Notes: a model not told the origin generated them from the sequence alone. 64,000 bases of DNA from Kalaharituber pfeilii (GCA_015179045.1 WHUZ01000048.1:124001-188000); one strand, 5' to 3'; counted from the first letter of the stretch, positions 1 to 10,460 are shown. Program-made: numbers and translations.

Positions 1-3000
1 ATGTTATGGCTGCATGGGATTCGTGAGTCGATCTTGTTACTGTACCGTCCACATTATAGAGAGGTACTAACTTCCTATATTACTCAGCTGGTGCTGGAAA
101 GACAAAGCTAATGTGAGTACTGAAGTCCCATCTTTCAATATGTGTGAGGCAGGCAGCTAACAAATCTTTGCTTGCCCTTATAGCTCTGCAACTATTGATC
201 ATTTGCAGCTGATAGTGAGCAAAGTCTCATTCTTCTATTGTAAGCATGATGAGGATATTCGTCGCAATACCCATCAAATTTTACTTTCCCTGGTTAAGCA
301 GCTTGCGTGTCCAGACACCGAAAAGATATGTGCAATTGCACAAGAAGCCTACAGCCAAGAACAGAAAGACCCTGGTGCTAGGAACCAGCTTGCACTTGAT
401 GCAACAATCAGCCTTCTCATCCAATTAGTTGACTGTTACCAAGACCCAGTCATTGTCTTGGATGCTCTCGATGAATGCCCCAAAAACTCAATAGCTTCGA
501 TTCTCAATGCATTGTTCACCATTGTGAAGAAATCGAGGGTTTCTGTTAAGGTGCTCATATCCAGTCGCCATAGTCTAGATATTGAAACCCGCATGTGGAA
601 TGTTCCTCATGTAGCTATCGAGGCAAGAGACAATGCTGTAGATATCAAAAATTATGTTGAAAATGAGTTGGAAACCAGAATCAAAGACCATCGGCTGCTT
701 CACGGAAAGGTGTCATCAAACCTTAAAGCAAAGATCAAAGAAGTACTTCTGAGTAGAGCTAATGGAATGTAAGTACCTGTCTATCCTATAACCCTTTCTT
801 CATTCCAAGCTCCAAAGCTTCGAGAATGAGGTACTATTGTGGTAGTCATAGCTTTTCAGAGGTACTTATGAATGATTGTATTAGGTTTCTCTGGGTTGAC
901 TATCAACTACAGGAGCTCTGTGCTCTCGATCTTGAGCAGGATATTTATAACCGACTAGGAAAGCTACCCCAGGATTTAACGGAGGTATATGATGAAATCA
1001 TGGCTTCGATCGGGCTCCAACGTGAAAGTGCACCTGTCCTGGCAGAGCGTGCCCTCAAGTGGATGCTTGTTTCCTACAGACCATTGAGGCCCAGTGAGTT
1101 GTGTGCAGCTGTGGAGGTTGACTCAACACACTCCCTAAATCAGTCTGAAGAGGACAACAAAAGCACACCAGCACTTGGACTTGACCATTTACTTGGCTTT
1201 TGTAAGGGATTACTGATTTTAGACAATTCTCTTCGTGTTGTTCGTTTTGCACACTTGTCAGTACAAGAATATCTAGAAACAAGGAATTCAGGACAGGGTA
1301 TTCTGGATGCTCAGTTTCTTGTTGCTAAGGCTTGTTTGTGGACACTCCAGCACGTGCACTCAGATCCGCCACAACAAAATCATGTGAAGTATCAACCTCT
1401 ATATATCTATTCTGCCCAGTACTGGTTGAAACACTGTCGGTCCTATCAATCCTTGGTTACGCTGTTAACGAACAGGACTGGGACCACTTCGCAATACCCA
1501 CTGAAACTCACATTGCTGGATACTTTCTTGGGTTCTTCTAACCAGCCGAGTGAGGCATATGTGAAATGGTCGACATGGTTGCATGTACATAGCAGATGGA
1601 ATTCCGAGTTGCGCAGGATCAACAGTTCAATACAATCAACCCCCTTACGGTCCATTTTTGCTGCAGCATTAGGTGGCTTAGGACAGTTGGCTAGATACTT
1701 GTGGCTTGCTGAGGACGTCAACATGGGCCTGCGGAACAATTCTGGTGAATCTTTGTTGCATGTAGCTGCTAGAAGTGGAGAAGTATGGACAGTGGAACAA
1801 ACGCTGTGCAGGGGAGATGATCTCAACATTGTGGGAGGCGAGTATGGAACTGCCCTGGGTGTAGCCGCATATTTGGGAAGGAATGAAACAGTCTCACTTC
1901 TGTTAGATCGTGGAGCGGATGCCAATGTTGTGAGTGGTGAGCATGGGACTGCCCTTTATATGGCTGCTTACCAGGGCAAGGGAGAAATAGTCACACTTCT
2001 GCTAGATCGCGGAGCGGATGCCAACGTTGTGAGTGGCAAGTACGGAACCGCCCTGGGTGTAGCTGCATATTTTGGAAGGGATGAAATAGTCTCACTTCTG
2101 CTAGATCGAGGAGCGGATGCCAATGTTGTGAGTGGTGATCATGGAACTGCCCTTTGTATGGCTATTTGTCGGGGCAGGCAAGAAATAGTCTCACTTCTGC
2201 TAAATCGTGGAGCGGATGCAAACGTTGTGAGTGGCAAGTACGGAACTGCCCTGGCTGCAGCTGCATCTAGGGATGACAAAGAAATAGTCTCACTTCTGCT
2301 AGATCACGGAGCGGATGTCAACGTTGTGGGTGGTGAGCGTGGAACTGCCCTTTCTGAGGCTGTTTGTCAGGGCAGGGAAGAAATAGTCTCAATTCTACTA
2401 GATCAAGGAGCAGATGCCAACGTTGTGAGTGGCAAGTACGGAACTGCCCTGGCTGCAGCTGCATTTACCGGCGAGAAGAAAATAGTCTCAATCTTACTAG
2501 ATCGAGGTGCAGATGCCAACGTTGTGGGAGGCCATTACGGAACTGCCCTTGCCGCAGCTGCATTTACAGGTAAAAAAGAAATAGTCTCACTTCTGCTAGA
2601 TCGAGGAGCAGATGCCAACGTTGTTGGTGGAAAATATGGAACTGCCCTTTCTGGGGCTGTTTGTCAGGGGGAGAAAGAAATAGTCTCACTTCTGCTAGAT
2701 GGAGGAGCGGATGCCAACGTTGTGGGAGGCCATTACGGAACTGCCCTTGCTGCAGCTGCATTTACAGGTAAAAAAGAAATAGTCTCACTTCTGCTAGATC
2801 GAGGAGCAGATGCCGACGTTGTTGGTGGAAAGTATGGAACTGCCCTGGCTGCAGCCGCATTTATGGGTGAGAAAGAAATAGTCTCATTTCTGCTAGATCG
2901 CGGAGCAGATGCCAACGTTGTTGGTGGAAAGTATGGAACTGCCCTGGCTGCAGCCGCATTTATGGGTGAGAAAGAAATAGTCTCATTTCTGCTAGATCGC

Positions 3001-3576
3001 GGAGCAGATGCCAACGTTGTGGGCGGTCAGTATGGAACTGCCCTTTGTGCAGCTGCATATTGGAGGAGGAAAAGAATAGTCTCACTTCTGCTAGATTATG
3101 GAGCAGACGCCAACGTTGTGGGTGGCCATTATGGAACCGCCCTGGCTGCGGCTGCATATAGGGATGACAAAGAAATAGTCTCACTTCTTTTAGATCGAGG
3201 AGCGGATGTCAACGTTGTGGGTGGTGAGTATGGAACTGCCCTGGGTGCAGCTGCATATTGGGGGACGAAAGAAATAGTCTCACTTCTTGGGGCAGCCACA
3301 TATAAGGGACATTGCGAAATCATCTCACTTCTGCTAGATCGTGGAGCGGATGCCAACGTTGTGGGTGGCAAGTATGGAACTGCCCTGGGTGCAGCTGCAT
3401 ATAGAGGTGACAAGGAAATCGTCACACTCCTGCTGGATCGAGGGGCCGACCCGTTTCCTGTTCTCCATAAGAGTCTTCGTTCACCACTGCATTGGGCGAA
3501 AGAACATGATGATATAGTGCAACTGTTGGAGTCAAAGAGGGTCAATTCTGCCGCAATTGTTGATACCTTGGAATAA
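1..3576 (+). CDS. NACHT-ankyrin NLR (STAND) protein, 5' end outside window
   Basis: Exons read as 1-22, 88-112, 184-768 and 885-3576, with introns 23-87, 113-183 and 769-884 (all GT..AG). Splicing rebuilds a Walker A (GIPGAGKTKL) across exons 1-2. Exon 3 has a Walker B-like VIVLDALDECP and a sensor-like VLISSR. The third splice joins ANGM to FLWVDYQLQEL, a usual NACHT-tail motif. A winged-helix-like region follows, then about 18 ankyrin repeats of 33 residues. The reading frame is open at base 1 and the family normally has an N-terminal effector domain, so the true start and effector lie upstream. Fungal NLRs of this layout are STAND switch proteins; several act in heterokaryon incompatibility. 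Ligand recognition by the ankyrins is inferred. No frameshift or premature stop is seen in the spliced frame. Confidence 0.88.
1738..3540 (+). repeat. Near-identical ankyrin repeat array, 99-bp period
   Basis: About 18 tandem units encode consensus GTALAAAA..G..EIVSLLLDRGADANVV (33 residues, 99 bp). Two neighbouring units (about 2824-3021) are identical at protein level and essentially identical in DNA, and units near 2530 and 2725 are almost so. One unit near 3280 is shortened by an in-frame deletion that joins SLL directly to GAATYKG. The first and last units are diverged. The pattern points to recent unit gain, loss or conversion. Confidence 0.92.
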
Positions 3577-3633
3577 TTTCTGTATGCTTCAGTTGTATGC
3601 ACTGTGAAGGATCCGTTCTGTACAAGCTAGTGT

Positions 3634-3693
3634 CTTTTTTTTTCTTTTTTTTTCCCACATAACCCCGTTTGCAGCTGTTCGCCATGGCAGGGC
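3634..3693 (-). mobile_element. Tail-only retroposon, tail A type, 60 bp
   Basis: On the minus strand this reads GCCCTGCC...GCAAACGGGGTTATGTG followed by an A-rich tail. It is flanked by a 9-bp direct repeat agctagtgt (3625-3633 and 3694-3702). The insertion contains only the hairpin-like tail sequence and poly(A). Confidence 0.8.
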
Positions 3694-3702
3694 AGCTAGT
3701 GT

Positions 3703-4438
3703 GTCTAGGTATTCATGCGTGTTTGAAATTGAAATGCGTTTTTGAATTTATCGTGACCGTGACGTCCCTGTGACACCGTGTACAACTTAAGGCGCTGATA
3801 ATGGTGCTAGTCTAGCGCATACAATTGGTGCCTGGGGCTAGATGACACACTAAAGGTCTGTTTAACATCGTGCTAAGGTGGAGAGGAGGGACAGCAGACA
3901 CTGAGTGGAGGGTTCACGGAAAGGCTGAGAAGCAGGGCATTGAGGGGACCGACTTACCTGCCGACAGGAAAGAGACGTTGAAGGAGCGGATGACAGATAC
4001 AGGCTGTGTGGAAGGGCGGGTGAAATAGCGGCACTCTGGGTAGCTGCAGAAGCGCCGCAGTATGGTGGGCCACTCGAGGACTCCGACGTTGGAGAGGGCT
4101 ATTTATAAAGAGGTGGCCACCGAAGGAGCCGGAGACGGGTTGGAAAAATGTTCCAGAGTTTGTGGAGCAGGTACACCTGGTGGCAGAGGCCCTGCCGGCA
4201 TGCAAATGGATAATATAAGCAACGTAGCTACAGTATCACTGCCAATCACTACAGCAACAGCACTTCAGCAACAGCACTTATGTGGTTTGTTGAAAATGGT
4301 ATAGTGCAACGTCCAGTCTTTCCACCATGTTCTGTTCTTCTATATCATTCAATAATGTTCTACCACTTTCTACTTCTCTCATACGACATGTATTCGTTTG
4401 TCATACATCATGTTTTCTAGATGTTTCTATCTCCACGT
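3703..4438. other. Intergenic stretch without recognised gene
   Basis: Short open frames are present on both strands, but none has a recognisable domain, a convincing start context or splice sites. Nothing else is identified up to the TSD of the LINE that starts at 4452. Confidence 0.5.
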
Positions 4439-5377
4439 TCTTTATCTTGATGCGGCTCATCGACGACACCACCGACGAGGGATGGAAGGCCATATACACG
4501 GACGGGAGTCGAATAGAAGAAAGAGCAGGAGCCGGCCTATTCGCCGAAGGAACAACTAAATCGAAATATCTCGGCACCCATGCCACGGTCAACGATGCGG
4601 GACTAATCGCTATAAGCGAGGCATTGGACATAATGGAAGGGGAACTCCTGATACTAACAGACTCAAAAGTAGCGATATCCAAGCTAAGGAGCATCGCCGA
4701 CGGCAACCCCACCCACGAAGGAGCGGCACAAAAGGCCAGATTGGCGTGGGAAAGACGAATCGCGAAAGGCGACCGGGACGTCGCGGTAATGTGGATCAAG
4801 GGGCACAAGGGCATCCAGGGAAATGAAGAGGCAGACGAAGCTGCGAAAACAGGCACCTTCCTGCAATACCTACCCGAGGTAGTCACCGAAGCCGGGATGA
4901 GACAGATCACCAGACAAACAAGGGCACGGGAAAGAAACAGACTCGAGATGACTTACCGCCCACTACAGAGGCTCAGAAAACAGGTAGCGAAACTCGCGGG
5001 ACTACTAGGTGCGAAAGGCCTACGAGCCTGGAGACACAAAATAGAGAAGGCAGACAGCCCGAACTGCCGGTGGTGCGGCGAACACGACGAAACCACGAAA
5101 CACCTCGACGATTGCCGGGTATGGCGAAGGAGATGGCCAGGAGGAATGGAGGACATACGGAGACCTCCGAGAACAGGAGACTTTTTTTTTTTTTTTTTTT
5201 TTTTATCTCACATAACCCCGCTTGCAGCTGTCCGCCATGGCAGGGTCCCTGGACCGAAGTCCTTATGGCCCGGAGACAGGCACCTAAAAACAAAAAACTC
5301 ACTATATACACCGACATTCAAAAGGGAATAGAGGAAATAAAACCCATGAGACATCCCGCTCCTCCAAAAATGAAAGA

Positions 5378-6380
5378 TTATATCGTCAAGTCCATTTCCT
5401 CCACGTCCCTCCCCTTCCCCTTTCTGTCCACCTTTGAATTTCTGTCCCAGTCATACAGGCACGAATCGTACCACTTGCCTGACAACCTTGCCTTCGCTGG
5501 TGTTTCGCCATCCGATTCCACCTCCCCCTCCAGGTAGATGACAACCGAGCTAGCCTTCTTTCCCTCCCTCCTCTCTTTCTTCACCAACCATCTTGCCGCA
5601 ACAATCTTTCCCATCCATGGGTTCGCATTCTCCATCCAATCTCTTACTTTCCCGAGTTTCTTTGTCACCGCAATTCCATGCACTACAATCGCACGACCGG
5701 ATTGCGGGAGTGTCCTTTCCTTTGGGATTGGCTTCAGAGATGGTGTTGGAGATGGTTTTTTTGACGTTTCCTGCTTGGGGGGACTGGTACTCTGTCCCCT
5801 TTTTGCTTTTTTGGATCGGGAAGCGGTGGACTTTGTTGGGCTTTCTGGTGGCGGCGCTGGAGGTGGGTCCGATTTGTTCCCTTTCGGGAGTGTGCTTGGC
5901 GGAATGTTTTAGGAGATGACTGCTGCATAAGATAGCTTTGGTGGTATCTCCGAATCAGTCTGTGTTTCTCCTTCCTTCACAAAATTTTTTGCCATGATGT
6001 TCCTGTGAAATGTCGTGCAATCAAAGCCTCCCACCCTTACTGCGACACGGTTAAGACACACATGCACCCGGCGAATCTGGTAAAGGAACCTGTCTGTTGG
6101 CTCGAAGTTTGGTCTTTTCATTTGGTCTTCTATGCAAGAATCTATGTATTGTATGACGTCTCCCATTGCATCAAGCATGTCTGACATATTGACTCCGCCG
6201 AGCCGTTCGCCGATAGACTTGTGCACCGGGGGCCTCGAGGCGGGTGCTCTTGGCAAGCACTGTTTTGGTACCTGTATTTGTGTTTTTCGGTGCTGGACTG
6301 CCCAGTGCCATGAATCTATTGGTTCGATCGATGGTGGAGTGCCAAGAACAGGGGCTGAGGTGTGCTGGCAATGGAGCGGC
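5378..6380 (-). pseudogene. Half-LINE ORF1 (gag-like), broken
   Basis: Minus-strand pieces start near 6330 (DRTNRFMALGSPAPK), shift frame near 6200, and continue as NMSDMLDAMGDVIQYIDSC and RPNFEPTDRFLYQIR to a stop at 5909. After a Pro/Lys-rich linker they resume as GRAIVVHGIAVTKKLGKVRD...SSVVIYLEGEVESD to 5378. The VVHGI...SSVVIYL block resembles the RRM/gag-like ORF1 of fungal LINEs (family call from memory). Homologous blocks occur at 21.4-22.5, 23.4-24.3 and 19.5-19.9 kb. At least one frameshift and one stop make this copy non-functional. Confidence 0.75.
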
Positions 6381-6559
6381 AGCTGAAAGATTCCTCAAGA
6401 CTTCACCCCAAGGGGGAAACTTGAGGACTTGGATATTTTGGAATAAAAATTAGATGAAAAGACTCAGCGGGCTGAGAACTTTCGATCTGTGTAGGTTTCG
6501 CTGTGGGGGGCGTTGCTGTTGCGGAGTCCCTTCCAAACGCTCGTCCTGTCGAAGTGGCC

Positions 6560-6609
6560 ATAGCCCATAGGGCGGCAAGCGATTAATGATATAAAAAAAA
6601 AAAAAAAAA
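6560..6609 (+). mobile_element. Tail-only retroposon, tail B type, 50 bp
   Basis: The insertion reads ccatagccc..gggcggc..gcgattaatgata plus poly(A). The 7-bp TSD is gaagtgg (6553-6559 and 6610-6616). The homologous half-LINE 5' end at about 25351-25375 has the uninterrupted sequence cctgttgaagtggttgtcgc, so the empty site is present in this window. This gives an exact element of about 35 nt plus the A-tail. Confidence 0.87.
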
Positions 6610-7032
6610 GAAGTGGTTGTCGCGGGAGAACAGGAGACGACGACCCGGACCCGCTACACGTTCTGATGGAATTGACGGATGAATAGCGGATGCAGCAGAC
6701 GTGGAGACATTGACTCGGAGGAAACTTGCATGAGGACGGGATCAATTTCCTAATTTTCCTTATAACCTATCTATTTCTACTTCTACTTCATTTCGTTATT
6801 TTCTTCCCTCTTCATGATCATAAATGTAGTTAAATAAACCTCGCCATAGCCTATCAGGCGGCACGCGAGTAATGATATTTAAAAAAAACAAAAAAAAATC
6901 TTTATCTTGATACTTCTAGATACTTCTAAAGTCATGTGAGTATCACATTTCATTACACGTGACTTGCTTTTTCATTCCTTATTTGGAAATATCTACATTC
7001 TTTTTGTACTCGAAATCTCAATTATAAATAGG

Positions 7033-7037
<5 letters not shown>

Positions 7038-7069
<32 letters not shown>

Positions 7070-7136
7070 ATAACCCCGCTTGCAGCGCCAAGGCATGGCA
7101 GGGTCCCTGGGCAAGCCCTCGAAGCCCGGAGACAGG
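7038..7136 (-). mobile_element. Longer tail A fragment
   Basis: Poly(T) at 7028-7061 is followed by tcacataaccccgcttgcag and then a stretch matching the copies at 5215-5285 and 23280-23355 (cagggtccctgg ... cccggagacaggc). It is on the minus strand and longer than the minimal elements. I found no clean TSD, and its 5' limit is unclear. The following 7140-7560 shows no recognisable gene. Confidence 0.6.
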
Positions 7137-7139
7137 CTT

Positions 7140-7743
7140 AACAAACAAAGAAATTTCTATCTACTTCTAAAACCTGATTCCAGAAACCTCCGGACGGTCC
7201 TTCCGGTTTCTGCCTCAGGGAGGCTCCACTATATATCTCCCCCTCTCCCCTCTCCCCTCTTCTCCACACTCTCGCATCCCGGCAACCAAACTTCCCCGGC
7301 AAGCAAACTTCCCCGACGGCAAATCGCACGGCGCCCTAGAACCTGATCCCGGAGAAGAACCTTTCCAACTCATCCCACTCCTCCCCATTCTCTGCTGTCC
7401 TTTTCCAGTTCTTCTCCATATCCCCCCATTCTCTAAAGCCTTCTGGGCGAAACCTCTGCTGACTGCACTGGAAGGCTAGGTGCGACCCCGTCTGGGCCTT
7501 CGAACTTCCTCCTGTACGTAGGTCGAACTTCAATCAATCCGCTTCGTCCTTCCTCCAACATTAGTTGCTACCAGACAGCCGATTAAAGCCATCCATAGTA
7601 CTTACACTAACTTAGTTATCGCCGCCTGCCTGCATCACCACTGCTTGTTCTTGGCTGTAGGGTACCAATATAAGGACCTTGAGACCTTACATGCGTATAC
7701 TTGTATTCCACAGCAGCCTTTTAGCCTCCGTGCCTCCATTATA
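7140..7743. other. Gene-free stretch
   Basis: Pyrimidine-rich sequence with several short repeats (for example cctgatccc-like and aacttccccggcaagc-like pairs). No coding signal, RNA gene or element end could be supported. It may be old retroposon body or UTR sequence. Confidence 0.4.
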
Positions 7744-7756
7744 ATTATATACCTAG

Positions 7757-7815
7757 TTTTTTTTTTTTTTTTTAAAAAAAAATATTAATCGCGTACCGCC
7801 CTATGGGCTATGGCG
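7757..7815 (-). mobile_element. Tail-only retroposon, tail B type, 59 bp
   Basis: The minus strand starts CGCCATAGCCCATAGGGCGG, followed by tacgcgattaatatt and a mixed T/A tail. The 13-bp TSD attatatacctag is perfect (7744-7756 and 7816-7828). The 5' end lies at the base of the hairpin. Confidence 0.87.
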
Positions 7816-8145
7816 ATTATATACCTAGAATTTCCAAGTCAAACTTGTTCCTTATATTCTCTGCGCTTGTGCTGGATCAGAGTTCACCATCATTATGGGG
7901 AAATAGCGTGCAATTTTGCCAAGAGCTGGTCTCCAATAATCGACGCCTGGAGAGCAGTTAGCAGAATGTGATAGGGCCCTACTAGCATACTTGTTCTTTG
8001 TTACACCAAACCAAACCCTACCTATGATGCCCTGGATAAAGCCGATCGTCCGTCAAGAGGCTCACCGCCCTAGGTACTTGGTGGTGACAATAATTGCAAT
8101 GTCCTGGGTATATTGAGAATTTCTCGGGCACAACGTATAAAGCAA

Positions 8146-8208
8146 ACCCTGCCATGGCCAAGTGCTACAAGCGGGGTTATGTGATTTAAAATAAAAAAAA
8201 AAAAAAAA
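8146..8208 (+). mobile_element. Tail-only retroposon, tail A type (subtype ccaagtgctac)
   Basis: The element starts ACCCTGCCATGGCCAAGTGC, then runs to GCGGGGTTATGTGA and poly(A). The 13-bp TSD acgtataaagcaa is perfect (8133-8145 and 8209-8221). The copy at 59233-59294 has the same subtype and the same first base. Confidence 0.9.
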
Positions 8209-8221
8209 ACGTATAAAGCAA

Positions 8222-8987
8222 TATGCATATGCATATATGTGGTCGAAATTTACAATACGGGTACTCGTTAATTTTGTGGAGAATATTTAAATCATATTGG
8301 AGGGTACTCTACTACGTGTCTCTCGGAGTGGTAAAATATACGACTCCACCTGGCCTCTAATGGAACGGGAATAAATATACGCGGGGAATGATTCTTCATA
8401 CTCCATGGACAGAAGGTCGCATGTCTTACCACTCCAAGAGGTACTATATCAGCCTTGCTGTCAATTTGCGTCATTAGCTACGGTTAAAGCTGATGGCATG
8501 ACGTTAAGGTATGCTTGTTGTTGCTCTGATCTGTTGCTACAGAACAAGGCGCTAATGGCAGTATGTGTCCACTTGGAGCTGTGGTGAGACAAGGCTATAC
8601 CTGCATATTCCAACCTTAATCTAACCATTTGCATGTGACGATCACAAATATGAGTAGCTCTTTCATATGCCGAAGAAAGCAAGCAACGTGGGTACTCCAC
8701 CCCTGGATTCCTCATGACGTTACATTCGAAGATCTATCCCTTCCATTGGTCGCTGCCTTGAGTAGACTGAAATTTGGTGATCGGCATAAGCAATGCAACA
8801 TAGAAGAACTCAAGCTATCATACCCGCCCTTTCCCTGGATGTGTTAAGGCATACTAGTAGACTTGCCATGCATAACCATATTCAGATACTAGAGTTATCT
8901 ATCATACTCGAAATTCTGCGTCCCGGATACTGTAAGACAATCGCGGCTCAGCTCACGGATCGGCAGATGGGACGAGAGGGGTTGAGC
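8222..8987. other. Gene-free stretch
   Basis: Only short frames occur here. An imperfect inverted pair around ggagtggtaa (about 8325) and ttaccactcc (about 8425) is visible, but no flanking TSD was found, so no element is called. Confidence 0.4.
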
Positions 8988-8995
8988 CGATATAC

Positions 8996-9371
8996 TAGTG
9001 AGCGGCACGAGCCGAGCCAGCTCGAGCTCAAACGAGCCAAGATCATGCTTGTGTTTTTCTTGACAGCTCGCTAAAATGCTTAGCCAGTGCAAGGTTTCAT
9101 AAACTGTAAATACCTAATATAGTAATAATTAGAGACTTGGAGCTCATTCTGACCTACCAACAACTTCGAAATGCACAATTTAGCTGATAGTAGTGAGAAA
9201 GATGAAAATTTAGCTTAGTTTAGTTTAGTTTGTCAATATTATGTATATAATCAATCCAGGCTCGAGCTCATGCCACGCCAGCTCGAGCCAGCTCGAGCCG
9301 AGCTCACTTACTCACGAGCTGGCTCGAGCTCACCCTCCAGCTCGGCTCGAGCTAGCTCGTGCCGCTCACTA
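8996..9371. mobile_element. hAT-like MITE, 376 bp, 8-bp TSD
   Basis: The terminal inverted repeats read TAGTGAGCGGCACGAGC on both ends. A perfect 8-bp direct repeat cgatatac flanks them (8988-8995 and 9372-9379). Several gctcgagc-type subterminal repeats sit inside both ends. There is no transposase. An 8-bp TSD with short TIRs and subterminal repeats is the usual hAT signature; assignment to hAT is inferred from that. Confidence 0.86.
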
Positions 9372-9500
9372 CGATATACATAAGCTTGCCAGATTAGTTT
9401 TCCAGCGCCGTAGATCCCGCGCCCAGCATGTGCACTGTTATGAGGTGAGAAAAGCTTTTTTTCCCCTGTTATGAATTTGAAAATTGCAGTTATGTTGTTG

Positions 9501-9575
9501 GTTTTTTTTTTGGGACGGGGGGGACAGGCGAAGGTGGAGTTGGTCACATAACCCCGCATATAGACTAGAGGAGTG
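9501..9575 (-). mobile_element. Diverged tail A variant
   Basis: On the minus strand it reads tatgcggggttatgtgacc followed by an A-rich end, here poly(T) at 9501-9510. It is the same variant as 18601-18630 and about 13122-13180 (core tatgcggg, ttacgtga or ttatgtga). No TSD was found. Confidence 0.45.
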
Positions 9576-9873
9576 GTGGTAATATTGTGACATTCTCTGC
9601 GGGATTCTATATATCCAACGTCGGAGGATCAGGGTAAACAATACGATAAGATTGACAGTTCGAGGTTTAAATAATTTCCGTATTTTTAAGTCAAAACAGC
9701 GAAAATGTCGCTGGTAGCAGGGGAATCTGACATTGTAGCCTTGCCACATCCGATAAACACAAATGGCAGACAGATCGGCCACACAGAGAATGGTCCATTG
9801 CTAAGCCAATTTCCCCGTTCATGTGGTAACGCGAGCAATACTAACTGAATGTAATGGATGATCAGGAGACTAA

Positions 9874-10460
9874 ATGAAGGAGGCTCTCCAAGTCCAGGAG
9901 TCACCAAGGACACCAGAAATCGAGGGAAAGAATCCGCCATATGCAGTTATCATCGTGCGACTCTTGATCACAGTAGCGGTTGTCTTCATCATATTGGGGA
10001 TCTTGAAGGTATATGAAAAGAAATGTCCCTTGAAACAGAGTCAAAAATACGCTTTCAACACGCTTATGATATTATTCCCTACGCTGTTGGGCCTGAACAT
10101 GACGGTTGGTTGTGTGCTGCAGGTCAAAAGATGATAAGTTACGTACTGAAGAACTTTTGACTTAGATTACGTACACCAAAATTATTCAACTTATCCGAGA
10201 GGAAATTACTCAAAAGGGCACACTTAACGGTCAAGAGAGATGGTATTTTCAACAGGCATGTCGAGGCTTTAAGCACACTCACACCTACCATACGTAGCGA
10301 GGTAACAAATCTGGGACACTTAGCGGCCGAGATTTGAGAAAATTGGCGGGCTGATGCACACGCTTGGGTTCCAAGAGAATTCGAAAGCACAGACAGTCTA
10401 GTCGAACTGGAGGTGCGATTGCAATTTCCTTCATCCTCCTCTGGCTCCTTTTCAATATGG
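9874..10460 (+). pseudogene. Partial, decayed copy of the 15755 membrane-protein gene
   Basis: It encodes a stretch paralogous to the start of the gene at 15755: IIVRLLITVAVVFIILGILK and KYAFNTLMILFPTLLGLNMT. Intron-separated pieces follow around 10170-10260 and 10330-10460 (…RFEKIGG-like, then a hydrophobic FILLWLLFN-like segment). The match stops near 10460, just before a tail B element at 10484, and the downstream exons are missing. It looks like an ancient partial duplication. Exon boundaries still resemble those of the full gene, which argues against a retrocopy. Confidence 0.75.

Larger units (their letters stand above)
5182..6625 (-). mobile_element. Half-LINE copy 1 (ORF1-only, tail A)
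   Basis: This 1444-bp minus-strand insertion is bounded by a 13-bp TSD gagaacaggagac (5169-5181 and 6626-6638). Its 3' end on the minus strand is tail A with poly(A), seen here as poly(T) from 5182. Its 5' end starts CGCGACAACCACTTC at about 6624. Between these ends is only ORF1-like coding sequence, with no endonuclease, RT or RNase H. It carries a nested 50-bp tail B element at 6560-6609. The 5' end agrees with copy 3 (23265-25379), so the structure is a defined unit and not a random 5' truncation. Confidence 0.88.
4452..6686 (+). pseudogene. LINE ORF2 C-terminus: RNase H and zinc knuckle
   Basis: The frame from 4452 reads AIYTDGSRIEERAGAGLF, then LILTDSKVAI and MWIKGHKGIQGNEEADEAA, the usual RNase H1-type motifs. 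About 200 residues on is a knuckle CRWCGEHDETTKHLDDC. The frame is cut at 5181 by the nested insertion. It resumes after the second TSD copy at 6639 with DDPDPLHVLMELTDE and a stop at 6684-6686. Removing the insertion restores one continuous frame, which confirms the nesting. The RT domain is absent, so the copy is dead. Confidence 0.87.
4452..6898 (+). mobile_element. 5'-truncated RNase H LINE with tail B (with nested insertion)
   Basis: A 13-bp TSD tctttatcttgat flanks the copy (4439-4451 and 6899-6911). The element starts inside ORF2, encodes an RNase H domain and a C-terminal Cys/His knuckle, and has a 3' UTR of about 200 bp. It ends with the tail B hairpin (ctcgcc..gcgag) and poly(A) at about 6852-6898. 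The copy is split by a minus-strand half-LINE at 5182-6625. RNase H after the RT places it near the I/Tad1 group of non-LTR elements; the clade is inferred because the RT is missing. Confidence 0.88.

Noticed and set aside
1446..3602. Long minus-strand frames opposite the ankyrin array
   Set aside because: They are antisense shadows of the 99-bp repeats and repeat themselves with the same period.
4327..5331. One 334-codon protein including a poly-Phe run
   Set aside because: The left part lies before the LINE's TSD and the poly-Phe is the poly(T) of the nested half-LINE; only 4452-5181 is LINE coding sequence.
8325..8430. Inverted pair around ggagtggtaa as a MITE
   Set aside because: Short, imperfect, and no target-site duplication found.
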